Source: Primulina eburnea
Taxonomy: Eukaryota; Streptophyta; Magnoliopsida; Lamiales; Gesneriaceae
Assembly (NCBI RefSeq): GCF_022965805.1
Contig: NC_133104.1
Coordinates: 25,974,069 to 26,038,068, forward strand
Direction of reading: 5' to 3'
Length of the DNA: 64,000 bases
Shown here: positions 1-8,974 of the stretch, in pieces
Layout of the letters: each line of letters starts with the position of its first letter
Numbering within the stretch: position 1 is the first letter of the stretch
Program-made: the position numbers and the translations under genes
The notes under the pieces: generated by a model
The model's input: only the letters and a program-made list of their open reading frames with translations
What the model was told of the DNA's origin: nothing
Database searches by the model: none

Positions 1-1301
1 ATGGTTTGGTGACATTCAGAGGCCGTATTTGTATTCCTTCTGGTGATGATATTCGGCGAGACGTCTTGACAGAGGCACATACCGCGCCATATTCGATACA
101 TCCAGGTAGCACCAAGATGTATCAGGATCTTCGTAGACTCGATTGGTGGCCAGATATGAAGAAAGATATTGCCATGTTTATTTCTCAGTGCCTTACTTGT
201 CAGCAGTGAAGATCGAGCACCAGAGACCTGCTGGGACATTTCTATCATTGCCGATTCCTCAATGGAAATGGGAGCATATTACGATGGATTTTGTGACTGG
301 TCTTCCCAGAACGCAGAAAGGTTTTAACTCTATTTGGGTTATTGTTGATCGGTTGACGAAGTCAGCGCATTTTCTCCCAGTCAAGACGACGTATTCCATG
401 AACCAGTATGCTGAAGAGTACATAACAGAGATTGTTAGACTTCATGGTGTTCCTGTGTCGATTGTGTCTGATCGTGACCCTATATTTACTTCAGAGTTTT
501 GGAAGAGTTTGCACAGAGCTATGGGTTCACGGTTAGCGTTCAGTACAGCTTATCATCCCCAGAGCTACGGTCAATCAGAGAGAGTTATTCAGATTCTTGA
601 GGATATGCTCAGAGCTTGTACTATCGATTATCCTGGTAGCTGGGATTCCAAATTGCCTCTTGTTGAGTTCACGTACAATAATAGCTAACAAGCGACGATT
701 GGCATGGCACCATATGAATCACTTTATGGCAGGAAGTGTAGATCTCCCTTGTATTGGGACGAGATTGGTGAGAGGAAGATGCTGGGTCCAGAGTTGGTCC
801 AACAGACAGCTGATGTTGTTGCGGTAATTCGAGAGAGAATGAAGACAGCGCAGTCGAGACAGAAGAGTTATGCTAACGTGCGTCGTAGACCGTTGCAGTT
901 CGACCGTGCGTCTCAAGGGTGTGATGCGGTTTGGCAAGAAGGGAAAGTTGAGTCCGAGATTCATTGTCCCATTTGAGATCTTGGACAGAGTTGGTGATCA
1001 AGCTTACAGGTTAGCCCTACCGCCATATCTTGACAGAGTTCACAATGTTTTTCATGTATCTATGCTCAGGAAGTATACTGCGAATCCTTCCCATGTTCTT
1101 CGCCACGAGCCATTGGATTTGACGCCGAATTTGACTTATCAAGAGATTCCAGTCTAGATTCTGGATCGCAAAGTTAAAGTGTTGCAAAACAAAGAGATCC
1201 GCATTGTTAAAGTCCTTTGGAGGAATCATTTGATCGAAGAGGCTACGTGGGAACCAGAGGATGAGATGAAAGAGAAGTATCTTGAGTTGTTTGCGCAGTG
1301 A
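1..1301 (+). pseudogene. Element A: Ty3/gypsy polyprotein, integrase and C-terminal end, decayed
   Basis: This is the 3' end of a gypsy polyprotein. The zinc-binding HHCC part of integrase is seen at about 60-205, then the DDE core (MDF near 290, SDRD near 470, a QSERV segment near 570), then a GPFEIL-like segment and an EEATWEPE chromodomain-like tail ending at TGA 1299-1301. The reading frame is broken at least three times: a frame change near 200, an in-frame TAA near 687, and a deletion near 905 that removes the usual link between the DDE core and the C-terminal domain. The TD of the usual HPQTDGQSE motif is SY here. The rest of the polyprotein lies left of the window. The tail and LTR type suggest the Tekay/Del chromovirus group; the clade is inferred, the gypsy assignment is firm. 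Confidence 0.9.
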
Positions 1302-1320
1302 CGTCAATTTCGAGGACGAA

Positions 1321-1341
1321 ATTCCTCTAAGGATGGGAGAT
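1321..1341 (+). promoter_or_regulatory. Element A polypurine tract
   Basis: The purine-rich run AAGGATGGGAGAT lies directly against the LTR start TGTAATAGCC. It follows a TTTCGAGGACGAAAT segment typical of the 3' end of Tekay-like internal regions. It would prime plus-strand DNA synthesis. Confidence 0.75.
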
Positions 1342-1568
1342 TGTAATAGCCAAGCCTGGTGTACGGTACGGTCTAAGTTTTCGTCAGATTATTGATTAAT
1401 TGGTTAAGATTTAGTTTATTGTGACATTAAGATTTATGTTTGGGTTTTAGTATTGTTGGTTATATTTGTTTCGTGGTATTGTCGTTGTTAGTTGTGGTGT
1501 AGTTGTTTTGTATCAGCGTTGCGATTCGATCTTTGTTGCGTAGAGTTGGTTGTTGGCTTCAGGGGTGA

Positions 1569-1756
1569 CCGCACCCGCGCTCAGTAAGAGGACTGCACCC
1601 GCGGTCGTTATTTATGAATTTTGATGAGTTTGCCGAGAGGACACCGCACCCGCGGTAAGTTTCAGAGCGCACCTGCGGTCGACATTTTCAGATTTTTGGT
1701 TGTGATGCCGAGGGCTTAGCGCACCCGTGGTGTATGTTGGAGCGCACCCGCGGTTG
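1569..1756 (+). repeat. GC-rich short repeats in U3 of element A LTR
   Basis: Six copies of a GCACCCGCGGT-type motif start near 1570, 1595, 1646, 1669, 1719 and 1742. They form three pairs with a period of about 75 bp, each second pair member about 23-25 bp after the first, and some flanked by TGCCGAG. The cluster sits just upstream of the TATA-like sequence, the expected position of LTR enhancer elements. The regulatory role is inferred. Confidence 0.75.
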
Positions 1757-2234
1757 ATGAATAGTGAAAGCGCCTTTTCGGATTTTAAGTGTTTAAATGC
1801 AAGAGTTAGTCTCATTTTTCTCATTTCTTTTCCCCATTCTCGAATTTCTCAGCTTGGAGCTAGGGTTTCCTCATTTCCTTTCAATTCCTTTCTTTGATTC
1901 AAGCCTCTTGGTGGATTATTGTTGAGAGAACTAAGTTATCATTGGTTCAAGGAGCTATGGTAAGCATTTCTGTTTAGTTATTCTTGGTTTTGGTATGAGA
2001 GATGATATGGGTTTGTGGATTGTGTTGGTATTTTGGATTAAATGATTTGATTGTTGGATTATTGGGTTATTGATGGTGTTATATATGGTTTATTGTTGTA
2101 GGAATTCAACCAAGAGATTAGTTGAAGGTGTTCTTGTTGGTTGTAAGTGGAATTTCATTCCTTGTGCTCACATGAAAGTATATGTATTGTATTTCAAAAG
2201 TTTTATTATGATATTCCCTTCCATGTGATTCATA

Positions 2235-2239
2235 GTATG
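2235..2239. repeat. Target site duplication of Tat-1
   Basis: GTATG at 2235-2239 is repeated exactly at 14996-15000 on the other side of Tat-1, which shows a single insertion into the LTR of element A. Confidence 0.95.
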
Positions 2240-3015
2240 TGATGTCAACCGGGCAAATCGGGTAGTAGCCGGGTGGGCGATTTGCCAAGTCGAGTGTTTA
2301 GATATATGTGCGAATGTTAATGCGAGTTACTGATGGCCCGGGGTGGTTGAGCTCCCTGTCACCTGAAAGACAACGCCCGGGATGATTTGAGTAATAACAC
2401 TGAAACCACAGAACGTTAGGGGAGCTCCGGAAGTTGTTCCGGCGTATCCACTCCGACGCTCAAGTCAGTGATGTACGCAAAGGAAAACTTGGGAAGAAAA
2501 TAAGAATCTTCGTGAGTGCTTGTGTGTTTTTTAGAGAAAAGGATCGATGCCCCTTGAGAATACCTGCGAGGGGTACTTATAGGTGAATCGGGTAAGTGAC
2601 TTTCCCACAAAGTTCGGGTGATGGTCACGATTGTGGGTGGTGGGCCACGTTGTAAAGTAGTGGGCCACGTGTTGAATGTTGGCTTGGTCACAGAACGTGG
2701 GAGTACAGGTTCCGAGTTTTCCGGAGAACGTGGTGACCAGGGAGAGATTGGGTTTTCTTCCCGGATATTATTTACCCGGGAACTTCTGGGACCGGGAAGC
2801 TATAACCCCGGGTACTGACTGGTTATTCCCCTGGTAGTCGCTTGCTACGTGGTGCACAACTCGCCGGGCCAGTGAAGACCCGGGATCCTTCCTTTACACC
2901 GGCTCGCCGCATGTAACCATACTTTGGTATCTCCTCCGTGCTCTCCACTTATCCGAGTCCAAGAACCTTCCGGGTCCGGAGCTTTACCCGGGCCCGGGCT
3001 CCTTTGGGGGTATCA
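2240..3015 (-). repeat. Tat-1 3' LTR
   Basis: This 776-bp LTR is identical to the right one at 14220-14995 apart from about seven substitutions. Reading on the - strand it starts TGATACCCCC and ends GGTTGACATCA. It contains several ACGT-core motifs (near 2648, 2668, 2696, 2729 and 2847), one of them a CACGTG G-box, upstream of a TATAAGTA box at 2581-2574. Confidence 0.95.
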
Positions 3016-3027
3016 CCACTCCCTCCT
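3016..3027 (-). promoter_or_regulatory. Tat-1 polypurine tract
   Basis: On the - strand AGGAGGGAGTGG directly abuts the 3' LTR start TGATACC. The same tract is at 48488-48499 in Tat-2. Confidence 0.85.
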
Positions 3028-3310
3028 AAAAAAGTCGGGCTAGTGTCTATCTCGCTGTCCCGATTAGTAAAAGAAATGGTCCACACACCCTGAGCGAAGC
3101 CTTATAGAAATTTTAGAGAGATGGACACTATTGCTGGTGCTGCTACAAAACCCTAAAATTCGAACTTATCCGCAAGGTTTCGTGTTTCGAGGACTGTTAT
3201 GCTCCCTCGATATTTACGCCTGTCTTTTAGCCTGCTTGGTGCAACTTCCAATATTCATTCCCACCGTTGATATATTCGAGAACCAACGATTGTGATTCAC
3301 TCCTCTTCCC

Positions 3311-3321
3311 TATATATATAT
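3311..3321 (+). promoter_or_regulatory. TATA box of aORF1 (Tat-1)
   Basis: A run TATATATATAT lies about 50 bp before the aORF1 ATG and is kept at the same place in Tat-2 (48777-48787). The stretch 3028-3310 upstream holds no gene and probably carries the promoter; it is conserved between the two Tat copies. The gene would be transcribed against gag-pol. Confidence 0.7.
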
Positions 3322-3369
3322 GATATCCTCCCACCCTTCCATTATCCTTCGCTGATTACTTCAATAGAC

Positions 3370-3789
3370 ATGGCCGGCGCAAGCAGCTCAAGAACTCCAG
3401 GGATGATTGAAGCGCTTAGGGAACCATACCTGGAAGCTCAAAAATCCATAATAGAAAATGAAGTGCTCAACGAAGTTCTCCGCTATTGGGAAAAGCTTCA
3501 AAAGCTGAAACTTCTTTATGATTCTGGGGAAGCCACCACCCCTGCCCTGGTATCCAAACTAAAGACAGTGCGCCGACAACTACACATAGCTGAGTGGGTG
3601 GACATCTTCACGGATGGCCGCGTCTATCAGCTGATGCTCCGGAAAGAATTGAAGCTACTGAAACGTATCCTCGGTTCTCCCAGTTTCTGGCAAGGCTCCA
3701 CTCCTCCTCTGTCTGCTTGGTTGAAGATGCGAGTACTTGTTATAGAAGAGAAATATGACGATGTAGTATGCACCAATGTATATGGTTGA
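3370..3789 (+). CDS. aORF1: antisense small protein of Tat-1, unknown function
   Basis: This 139-aa reading frame starts ATG 3370 (MAGASSSRTPGM) and ends TGA 3787-3789. The ATG is chosen because it is the first after the TATA box and is kept in Tat-2. The protein is helical and charged, without signal peptide, membrane segment or recognised domain. It aligns without gaps over about 109 residues to aORF2, the next gene, including an identical LRKE and shared TD, SF and L..W positions. This indicates an old tandem duplication. The Tat-2 copy has a stop at codon 14, so only this copy is open. Function unknown; a role in the regulation of the element is only speculation. It does not resemble gag, pol or env. 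Confidence 0.7.
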   Translation: MAGASSSRTPGMIEALREPYLEAQKSIIENEVLNEVLRYWEKLQKLKLLYDSGEATTPALVSKLKTVRRQLHIAEWVDIFTDGRVYQLMLRKELKLLKRILGSPSFWQGSTPPLSAWLKMRVLVIEEKYDDVVCTNVYG

Positions 3790-3915
3790 ATAAGAATTTA
3801 TTTTAGTTCTTTTTTCTCTATCACCACTCGGCTTATAACCACTGTAAATCCACTGACACATCATGAACTGCGTAAAACCATCTGAAATAATTTACTAAAA
3901 ACTTCTGGACTTGAT

Positions 3916-4062
3916 ATCTCCCGGGCGATTAACCCCAGTGCCGGGGCCTTGCGCTCCCCGGGCTGTGAATCACCTGCGGGGGCCTCGTGCTTCCCGGGCT
4001 CCATGAAATGCCGGGGACTCGTGTTTCCCGGGCTTGGATAAGTGCCGATACCCTAAGACTCC
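3916..4062 (+). repeat. Array T1 (Tat-1), hairpin-frame repeats after aORF1
   Basis: There are three to four degenerate units of about 36 bp, each with GCCGGGG, ten bases (ACTCGTGTTT or similar), CCCGGGC. The 7-base arms can pair as a stem of 3+3 pairs around one G-G mismatch. The array begins about 125 bp after the aORF1 stop. The same array is at 49385-49612 in Tat-2 with more units. Confidence 0.8.
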
Positions 4063-4335
4063 CCGCCCCTTGGTATGGTGTCCCATACACAAATTTCGAT
4101 TTTTGATACTAAAGTTCCGCCGAGGGACGCTCCATTTCCCAAGGTAATAATGACACTGTGACATTGATATTTGTTCGCGTCCCTTTGACTACCTGGAACA
4201 ATTTATCAGGCGTCTCTTGACCCCATACGTGTGCTCAAATCGATGGCTGCACTTAACCTCTCTCCTGCATAAATGCGAAGTCGCTTCGTCTGCCCAGAAA
4301 CTTTTCGGCTTCTTCCGTTTCGAATCTCATCTGCT

Positions 4336-4343
4336 TATAAATA
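4336..4343 (+). promoter_or_regulatory. TATA box of aORF2 (Tat-1)
   Basis: TATAAATA lies 33 bp upstream of the aORF2 ATG and is kept in Tat-2 at 49789-49796. The stretch between array T1 and this box (4063-4335) shows no gene and is the likely aORF2 promoter. Confidence 0.7.
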
Positions 4344-4375
4344 GATGAAGGTGAGAGGATAACGATCATTCTGCC

Positions 4376-4813
4376 ATGTCGAGCTCAAGTGAGTCAACTG
4401 TCTGCAACAGCCCGTACAGCCCGTATGGACACCTGCCCCCCTCAACGCGTGCCCATCTAGAATCTCTGCAGAGGACCGTCGAGGAACTTATTCTGACGAG
4501 GGTTATGTCCACTTGGTATAAGATTTAGGATCTTATACAATCATACCAGGGTGGCCTGGCTTTCACCAGGCCCCAGAGGGCACTGGCGCGGAGATACAGG
4601 CGGGAACTCCGCGTGACGCACGTGGCAGAGCTGGCCACCGATCCAGTTCTGTTACAGGCCATGTTGCGGAAGGAGTGGAATCAGCTGAACAAGCTTGCTG
4701 CCACCGAGTCTTTTGCCTCTATTCCCCTTCCCGAGCTGCACAGTTGGATGTCAGAGTGGCAAGATCATGTAGGCTCTAGGATGGCAGCTGTAATATGGGA
4801 CCTGTTTCATTAA
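4376..4813 (+). pseudogene. aORF2 of Tat-1, interrupted by a stop
   Basis: The frame starts ATG 4376 (MSSSSEST) and runs to TAA 4811-4813, 145 codons, but codon 51 is TAG (4526-4528, after WYKI). The Tat-2 copy (49833-50261) has His at that position and is fully open. Both share the segments LPPSTRAHLES, RPQRALARRY and VLLQAMLRKEW. The protein is a paralogue of aORF1. Only the part after the TAG could be made from an internal ATG (4613), which would miss the N-terminal half. Function unknown. Confidence 0.75.
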
Positions 4814-4865
4814 TAATATTTTGCTTCGCGCATGTTTGTATTTTCCTCAAACTTCACTGGCTTTT

Positions 4866-5526
4866 AAGATAAAATACTGAGGTCTAAACCTCCTGAACTT
4901 AAAGTAACATGCCAGGGCTTTAAACCTCCTAGGCTTAAAATGGTAACATGCCGGGGCCTTAAACCTCCCGGGCTTAAGATAATAACATGCCGGGGCCTTA
5001 AACCTCCCGGGCTTAAGATGGTAACATGCCGGGGCCTTAAACCTCCCGGGCTTAAGATAATAACATGCCGGGGCCTTAAACCTCCCGGGCTTAAGATAAT
5101 AACATGCCGGGGCCTTAAACCTCCCGGGCCTAAGACGGTAACATGCCGGGGCCTTAAACCTCCCGGGCTTAAGATAATAACATGTTGGGGCCTTAAACCT
5201 CCCTGGCTTAAGATGGTAACATGCCCGGGCCTTAAACCTCCCGGGCTTAAGATAATAACATGTCGGGGCCTTAAACCTCCCGGGCTTAAGATGGTAACAT
5301 GCCGGGGTCTTAAACCTCCCGGGCTTAAGATAATAAAATGCCGGGGCCTTAAACCTCCCGGGCTTAAGATGGTAACATGCCGGGGCCTTAAACCTCCCGG
5401 GCTTAAGATAATAACATGCCGGGGCCTTAAACCTCCCGGGCTTAAGATGGTAACCTGCCGGGGCCTTAAACCTCTCGGGGTTAAGATAATAACATGCCGG
5501 GGCCTTAAACTTCCCGGGCTTAAGAT
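4866..5526 (+). repeat. Array T2 (Tat-1), 39-bp hairpin-frame repeats after aORF2
   Basis: About 17 units of 39 bp, the first two divergent. Each unit has GCCGGGG, CCTTAAACCT, CCCGGGC, then CTTAAGAT and a linker. Units alternate between linker types GGTAAC and AATAAC, giving a 78-bp higher-order period with one break. The array starts about 50 bp after the aORF2 stop. Because 39 is divisible by three, the array reads through as a false open frame; it is not a gene. Confidence 0.95.
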
Positions 5527-5816
5527 GACATGCTGGCTCTCTTCTTGGACTATTACTCAGACCGCCCTGATGACACGTGCCCCATCTCTCTCATCCCAAC
5601 GGTCGGCGATGTTCCATATTCTGAGGAGCCGATCAGTCTGACACCCTCATGATTACACGTCCTTTCACCTGCCCTGCACAGCTGACAAGGTGCATCCCGT
5701 TCGTCCGTATCCATTCAGATCAATGGCGGAGATCCACGATCCGGGTGTATTCTTCTGAACCAATGCGGACCTTCGGATTACGGCTAGATCTACGGCCCAG
5801 ATCGTTTCCCCGTTCC

Positions 5817-5825
5817 TATATATAT
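5817..5825 (+). promoter_or_regulatory. TATA box of aORF3 (Tat-1)
   Basis: TATATATAT lies about 140 bp upstream of the aORF3 ATG and is kept in Tat-2 at 50934-50942. The stretch 5527-5816 between array T2 and this box shows no gene and resembles the matching Tat-2 stretch, so it is the likely promoter. A GTAAG sequence 15-20 bp before the ATG is present in both copies and could be a 5' splice site in the leader. Confidence 0.7.
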
Positions 5826-5965
5826 GTCTCCTTCTCCATCACTCCCTACTCCTTAGCAAACTCAAGCTCTCGCGTCTCGAAACCCTGCACAAACTCTGCT
5901 GCATCCTCGGCGTTCCGACCACCGTTTTTCTTCAAAAACAATCCTTGTAAGTCCATTTCTTCGTC

Positions 5966-8297
5966 ATGTCTTCTTCTCATACCTCTTCTACGTCGGGTAG
6001 GATCTACCACGGCTCCTCGGAATTTGAGGAAGAGGCCCTGCTTGATAGCCCACCGGTTTCTGCTTCTCCCATTTCTGCTTTCCGCCCCCAAAATCCAATT
6101 TCCTCTCCTCCTCCCAAAAAACTAAAATTTTCCCATGGGGCTGGGTCTTCAAGCTCCCAGAAGAAAAAGAAGAAGGCAACTTCTTCAAAACCCTCAGCCC
6201 GGGCTGCTTCTTCTCCAGCCCAGGCTGCTGCTACTGGCCCCCTGTCGTGGTTTTCCACCATGGCCAGTTCCCTTCGAGCCAAATCAGCCGAGGAGATCCG
6301 TCTCCTTGGCTCCATCCCTACTAATTTTGACATCATCATCCCGGGCCCTAGCAACCGGGCTGACCAGCCACCAGAAGGGTGTCTAACCTTCTTCCGAGAC
6401 CAGGTGGCCAATGGTCTCAGGTTTCCCCTCCACCCCTTCTTTGTTGGGATATCCTCCCTTCTGAGTATTCCCCTTAACCAATTCCATCCTAATGCTATCA
6501 GGATGATGACTTGCTTTTTTACTCTTATTTCTATGTACCCTGACATCGCCCTTGAGCCTTCCCTTTTCAATTTTTTCTTTATCTGTTATATTGGCGATTA
6601 CGCCTTTTCCTTCAAGATTCGGTCTCACCACAAACTTTTCGGAGATATCCCTTCCTCCGTCAAGGACTGGAAACACCGGTTCTTTTATATCCGTCTTCCC
6701 CGTCTTCCCGAGTGCCCGACTAGGTTTATTTCTGCCCTTCCTGCTCAGCCCGGTCTCCCAGAAAATTACCGCACCCTAGACTCTTACACCCTGAGCGAGG
6801 AGGTGGTGGGCGGAAAAGTGTATAGCTCCTCCGCCCTCCTTAGTGAAAAGCTCCTGATGGCATTCGGGCTGAGTCCCAGGGTAGAGGACCCTACCGATCG
6901 CATCATCGAGGAGTTCGAACCCTCCCGCTCCGGTAGGTTTCCTCTGCTTGCCATTTATATTTCCTTAACTCACCCTTTACCTGTGACTAACGGGTTGCTT
7001 GATTTTCTGCAGACGTCGAGATGAAAGAGGCCTTTGCCCGAAAAATGGCTGAGGAAAAGGCAGCTAAGAAGGCTGCCCGGAAGGCTGCCGCCGCTGAGAA
7101 AGAGGCCCGAGAGCGCCAGGGGTCTTCATCCCGGATGGCTACTGAAGGCCCGTCTGGGGAGGAGTCAGTACCCCCAGTGCCTGGTGAGAAGGAGACCCTG
7201 GCCCCTGCTGAGGTGGGGCAGGTTGGTACCCCTCCAAGTGCCCGGGCTGCCAAAGTCACCGGGCCCCCGGAGCACGGGGTTATTACAATTGATGAGGAGG
7301 ACGAATCTTCGGATCAGCCCCTCCTGATTGCCAAAAAAAGGAAAGCTTCCCGGGAGCTGGTTCGTGTTGAGCCCCGGGTGGTTCAGGGGTCAGGGCCCGT
7401 CCCCCCGGTGTCCCCTGGAGGATCCTCTCAGGTCCTTCCTGCCATCATTCCTACTCCTCCTGCAATAGCCGGGACTATATTCTCGGCCGGAAGCTCGAAG
7501 ATGGGCTTCCAAATACTGAAGCAGGTGGTGACTCCTGCCGAGGAGACCATCCTTCAGGATTCGAAGGCTGGGGATCTCATGCTGGAGAGCCTCAACCTTA
7601 TGCTGGCTGTAAGTTTCTTCTTCCACTACTTCTACTTCTTTGTTCTACCGGTAATACTTTTCCTTATGTGCTCTTTGTTTATTCACAGAGCGGGCAGCTG
7701 GCTAGGGTGGCCTTTGAGAAGATGGGTGCCCTGCAAGAGAACATAGAGGCTCGGGTCGCCTCTGTCACCACTCTTCATGAAGGTTCCCTGGCCCGCATTG
7801 CTCACCTTAAAAACCTCCATGCGGGGAAACTCCAGGGCCAGGAAGCTACCATCAATGGCTTGCAGGGCCAGCATGAAGAAGCCCGGGCAGAGATCCTTTC
7901 TCTGAAAGCTCAGCTGGAGAACACGGAGGCCCGAGCTGAAAAGCTAAACTTGGATGCCCGGGACGCCCTGGATAATTTCGTGATGGCCACCGAGAGGGTG
8001 AGTGAACTGGAGGCGAATCTTACGGCTCGGGCCACCTTAGAAGAGGAGTGGCGGGCCGCTTTCCTTGCTACTGCGGAATTCCAGCAGCTAGTGAATAATA
8101 AAGCCTTTCCTTATTTCAAGGCAGGCTTTAACAAATGCAAAGAGCAAGTGAAAGAAGCCGGCCTTCTGCCTCTGGGAAAGAAAAGCCCCCTAGACTTAGC
8201 CCGGGCTGTTAGCTCCCTGCCGGAAGACGGCGCAGAGCTCCCGAATGAGGAAGAGTCCGAGGTGGAGGAGGACTCCGAGCCAGAGACTGCCCCTTAA
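5966..8297 (+). CDS. aORF3: spliced antisense gene of Tat-1, Transposase_28-like protein with coiled coil
   Basis: Three exons (5966-6932, 7013-7608, 7689-8297) join to 723 aa without a stop. Both introns are 80 bp with clean borders (GTAGGT to CTGCAG; GTAAGT to TTCACAG). The N-terminus is Ser/Pro-rich with a run of Lys like a nuclear signal. Residues about 100-300 (LRAKSAEEIRLLG, PEGCLTFFRDQVANG, FFICYIGDYAFSF) match the plant Transposase_28 family known from antisense ORFs of Tat elements. The middle is Ala/Lys/Glu-rich and acidic, and exon 3 is a long coiled coil ending in an acidic tail. Introns can persist because the genomic RNA is read from the other strand and cannot splice them. The Tat-2 copy is also open (721 aa). 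Probably a nuclear, multimeric protein; its biochemical role is unknown, and the family name does not prove transposase activity. Confidence 0.85.
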
Positions 8298-8537
8298 ATT
8301 CTTATATTTTCTCTTCTTATGGTAGTTGTAATAATCTCCCTTTTAATGAAAAATTTTCTTCACCTCGTCTGCCTCTTTGTCTTATCTTCGCCAATAAGAA
8401 AAATTCACAAGTGTTGGAAGTTAATCGGGCTTTTAACAATATCTGAACGATAACATTTTAACGCCAAGTACCAGGGGATCAATCAACTTGAATTTATAGG
8501 CAAACGAGACTTCGGTTCCTTAGGCTTAGTAATAAGA

Positions 8538-8888
8538 GAAGCCGGGGCATGGTATTACCCGGGCCCTTAATAATAAATCGGAGAGAAGCCGGGGCATGGT
8601 ATCACCCGGGCCCTTAATAAATCGGAGGGAAGCCGGGGCATGGTATCACGCGGGCCCTTAATAAATCGGAGGGAAACCGGGGCATGGTATCACCCGGGCC
8701 CTTAATAAATCGGAGGGAAGCCGGGGCATGGTATCACCCGGGCCCTTAATAAATCGGAGGGAAACCGGGGCATGGTATCACCCGGGCCCTTAATAAATCG
8801 GAAGGAAGCCGGAGCATGGTATCACCCGGGCCCTTAATAAATCGGAGGGAAGCCGGGGCATGGTATCACCCGGGCCCTTAATATGTGC
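8538..8888 (+). repeat. Array T3 (Tat-1), 44-bp hairpin-frame repeats after aORF3
   Basis: Eight units, most 44 bp, each with GCCGGGG, CATGGTATCA, CCCGGGC, then CCTTAATAAATCGGAGG. The array lies between the aORF3 3' end and the convergent pol end (8975), about 240 bp after the aORF3 stop. The gap 8298-8537 contains AATGAAAAA, a possible polyadenylation signal, and no gene. Confidence 0.95.
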
Positions 8889-8974
8889 CGGAGTTCCGGA
8901 CCTTCCGGGCTTTAAGAATGATCTTTCCAGGAACGATCTTTATTACCAAATAATTAAAAGATGTACAAGAACTT

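Larger units (their letters stand above)
1342..2239 (+). repeat. Element A 3' LTR, first part (split by Tat-1)
   Basis: The LTR starts TGTAATAGCC right after the polypurine tract and continues after Tat-1 at 15001-15681, where it ends GTGTCACA. Together the two parts give about 1.58 kb. It holds a GC-rich short repeat cluster (1569-1756), a TATA-like TTTAAATG near 1790 and a pyrimidine-rich leader near 1815-1900. No gene is seen in this stretch. The other LTR is left of the window, so the pair cannot be compared. Confidence 0.85.

Noticed and set aside
2618..2818. Small open frame in the Tat LTR, partly kept in all four LTRs
   Set aside because: Conserved because LTR DNA is conserved; both strands are open there and the ends differ between Tat-1 and Tat-2.
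4940..5641. Long open frame of 13-residue repeats over array T2
   Set aside because: The 39-bp unit is divisible by three, so the frame is open by arithmetic. The Tat-2 array has 36-bp units and no shared start or end.
8538..8888. Regular repeats that look like a CRISPR array
   Set aside because: The linkers are repeated too, so there are no unique spacers, and the context is a plant retrotransposon.
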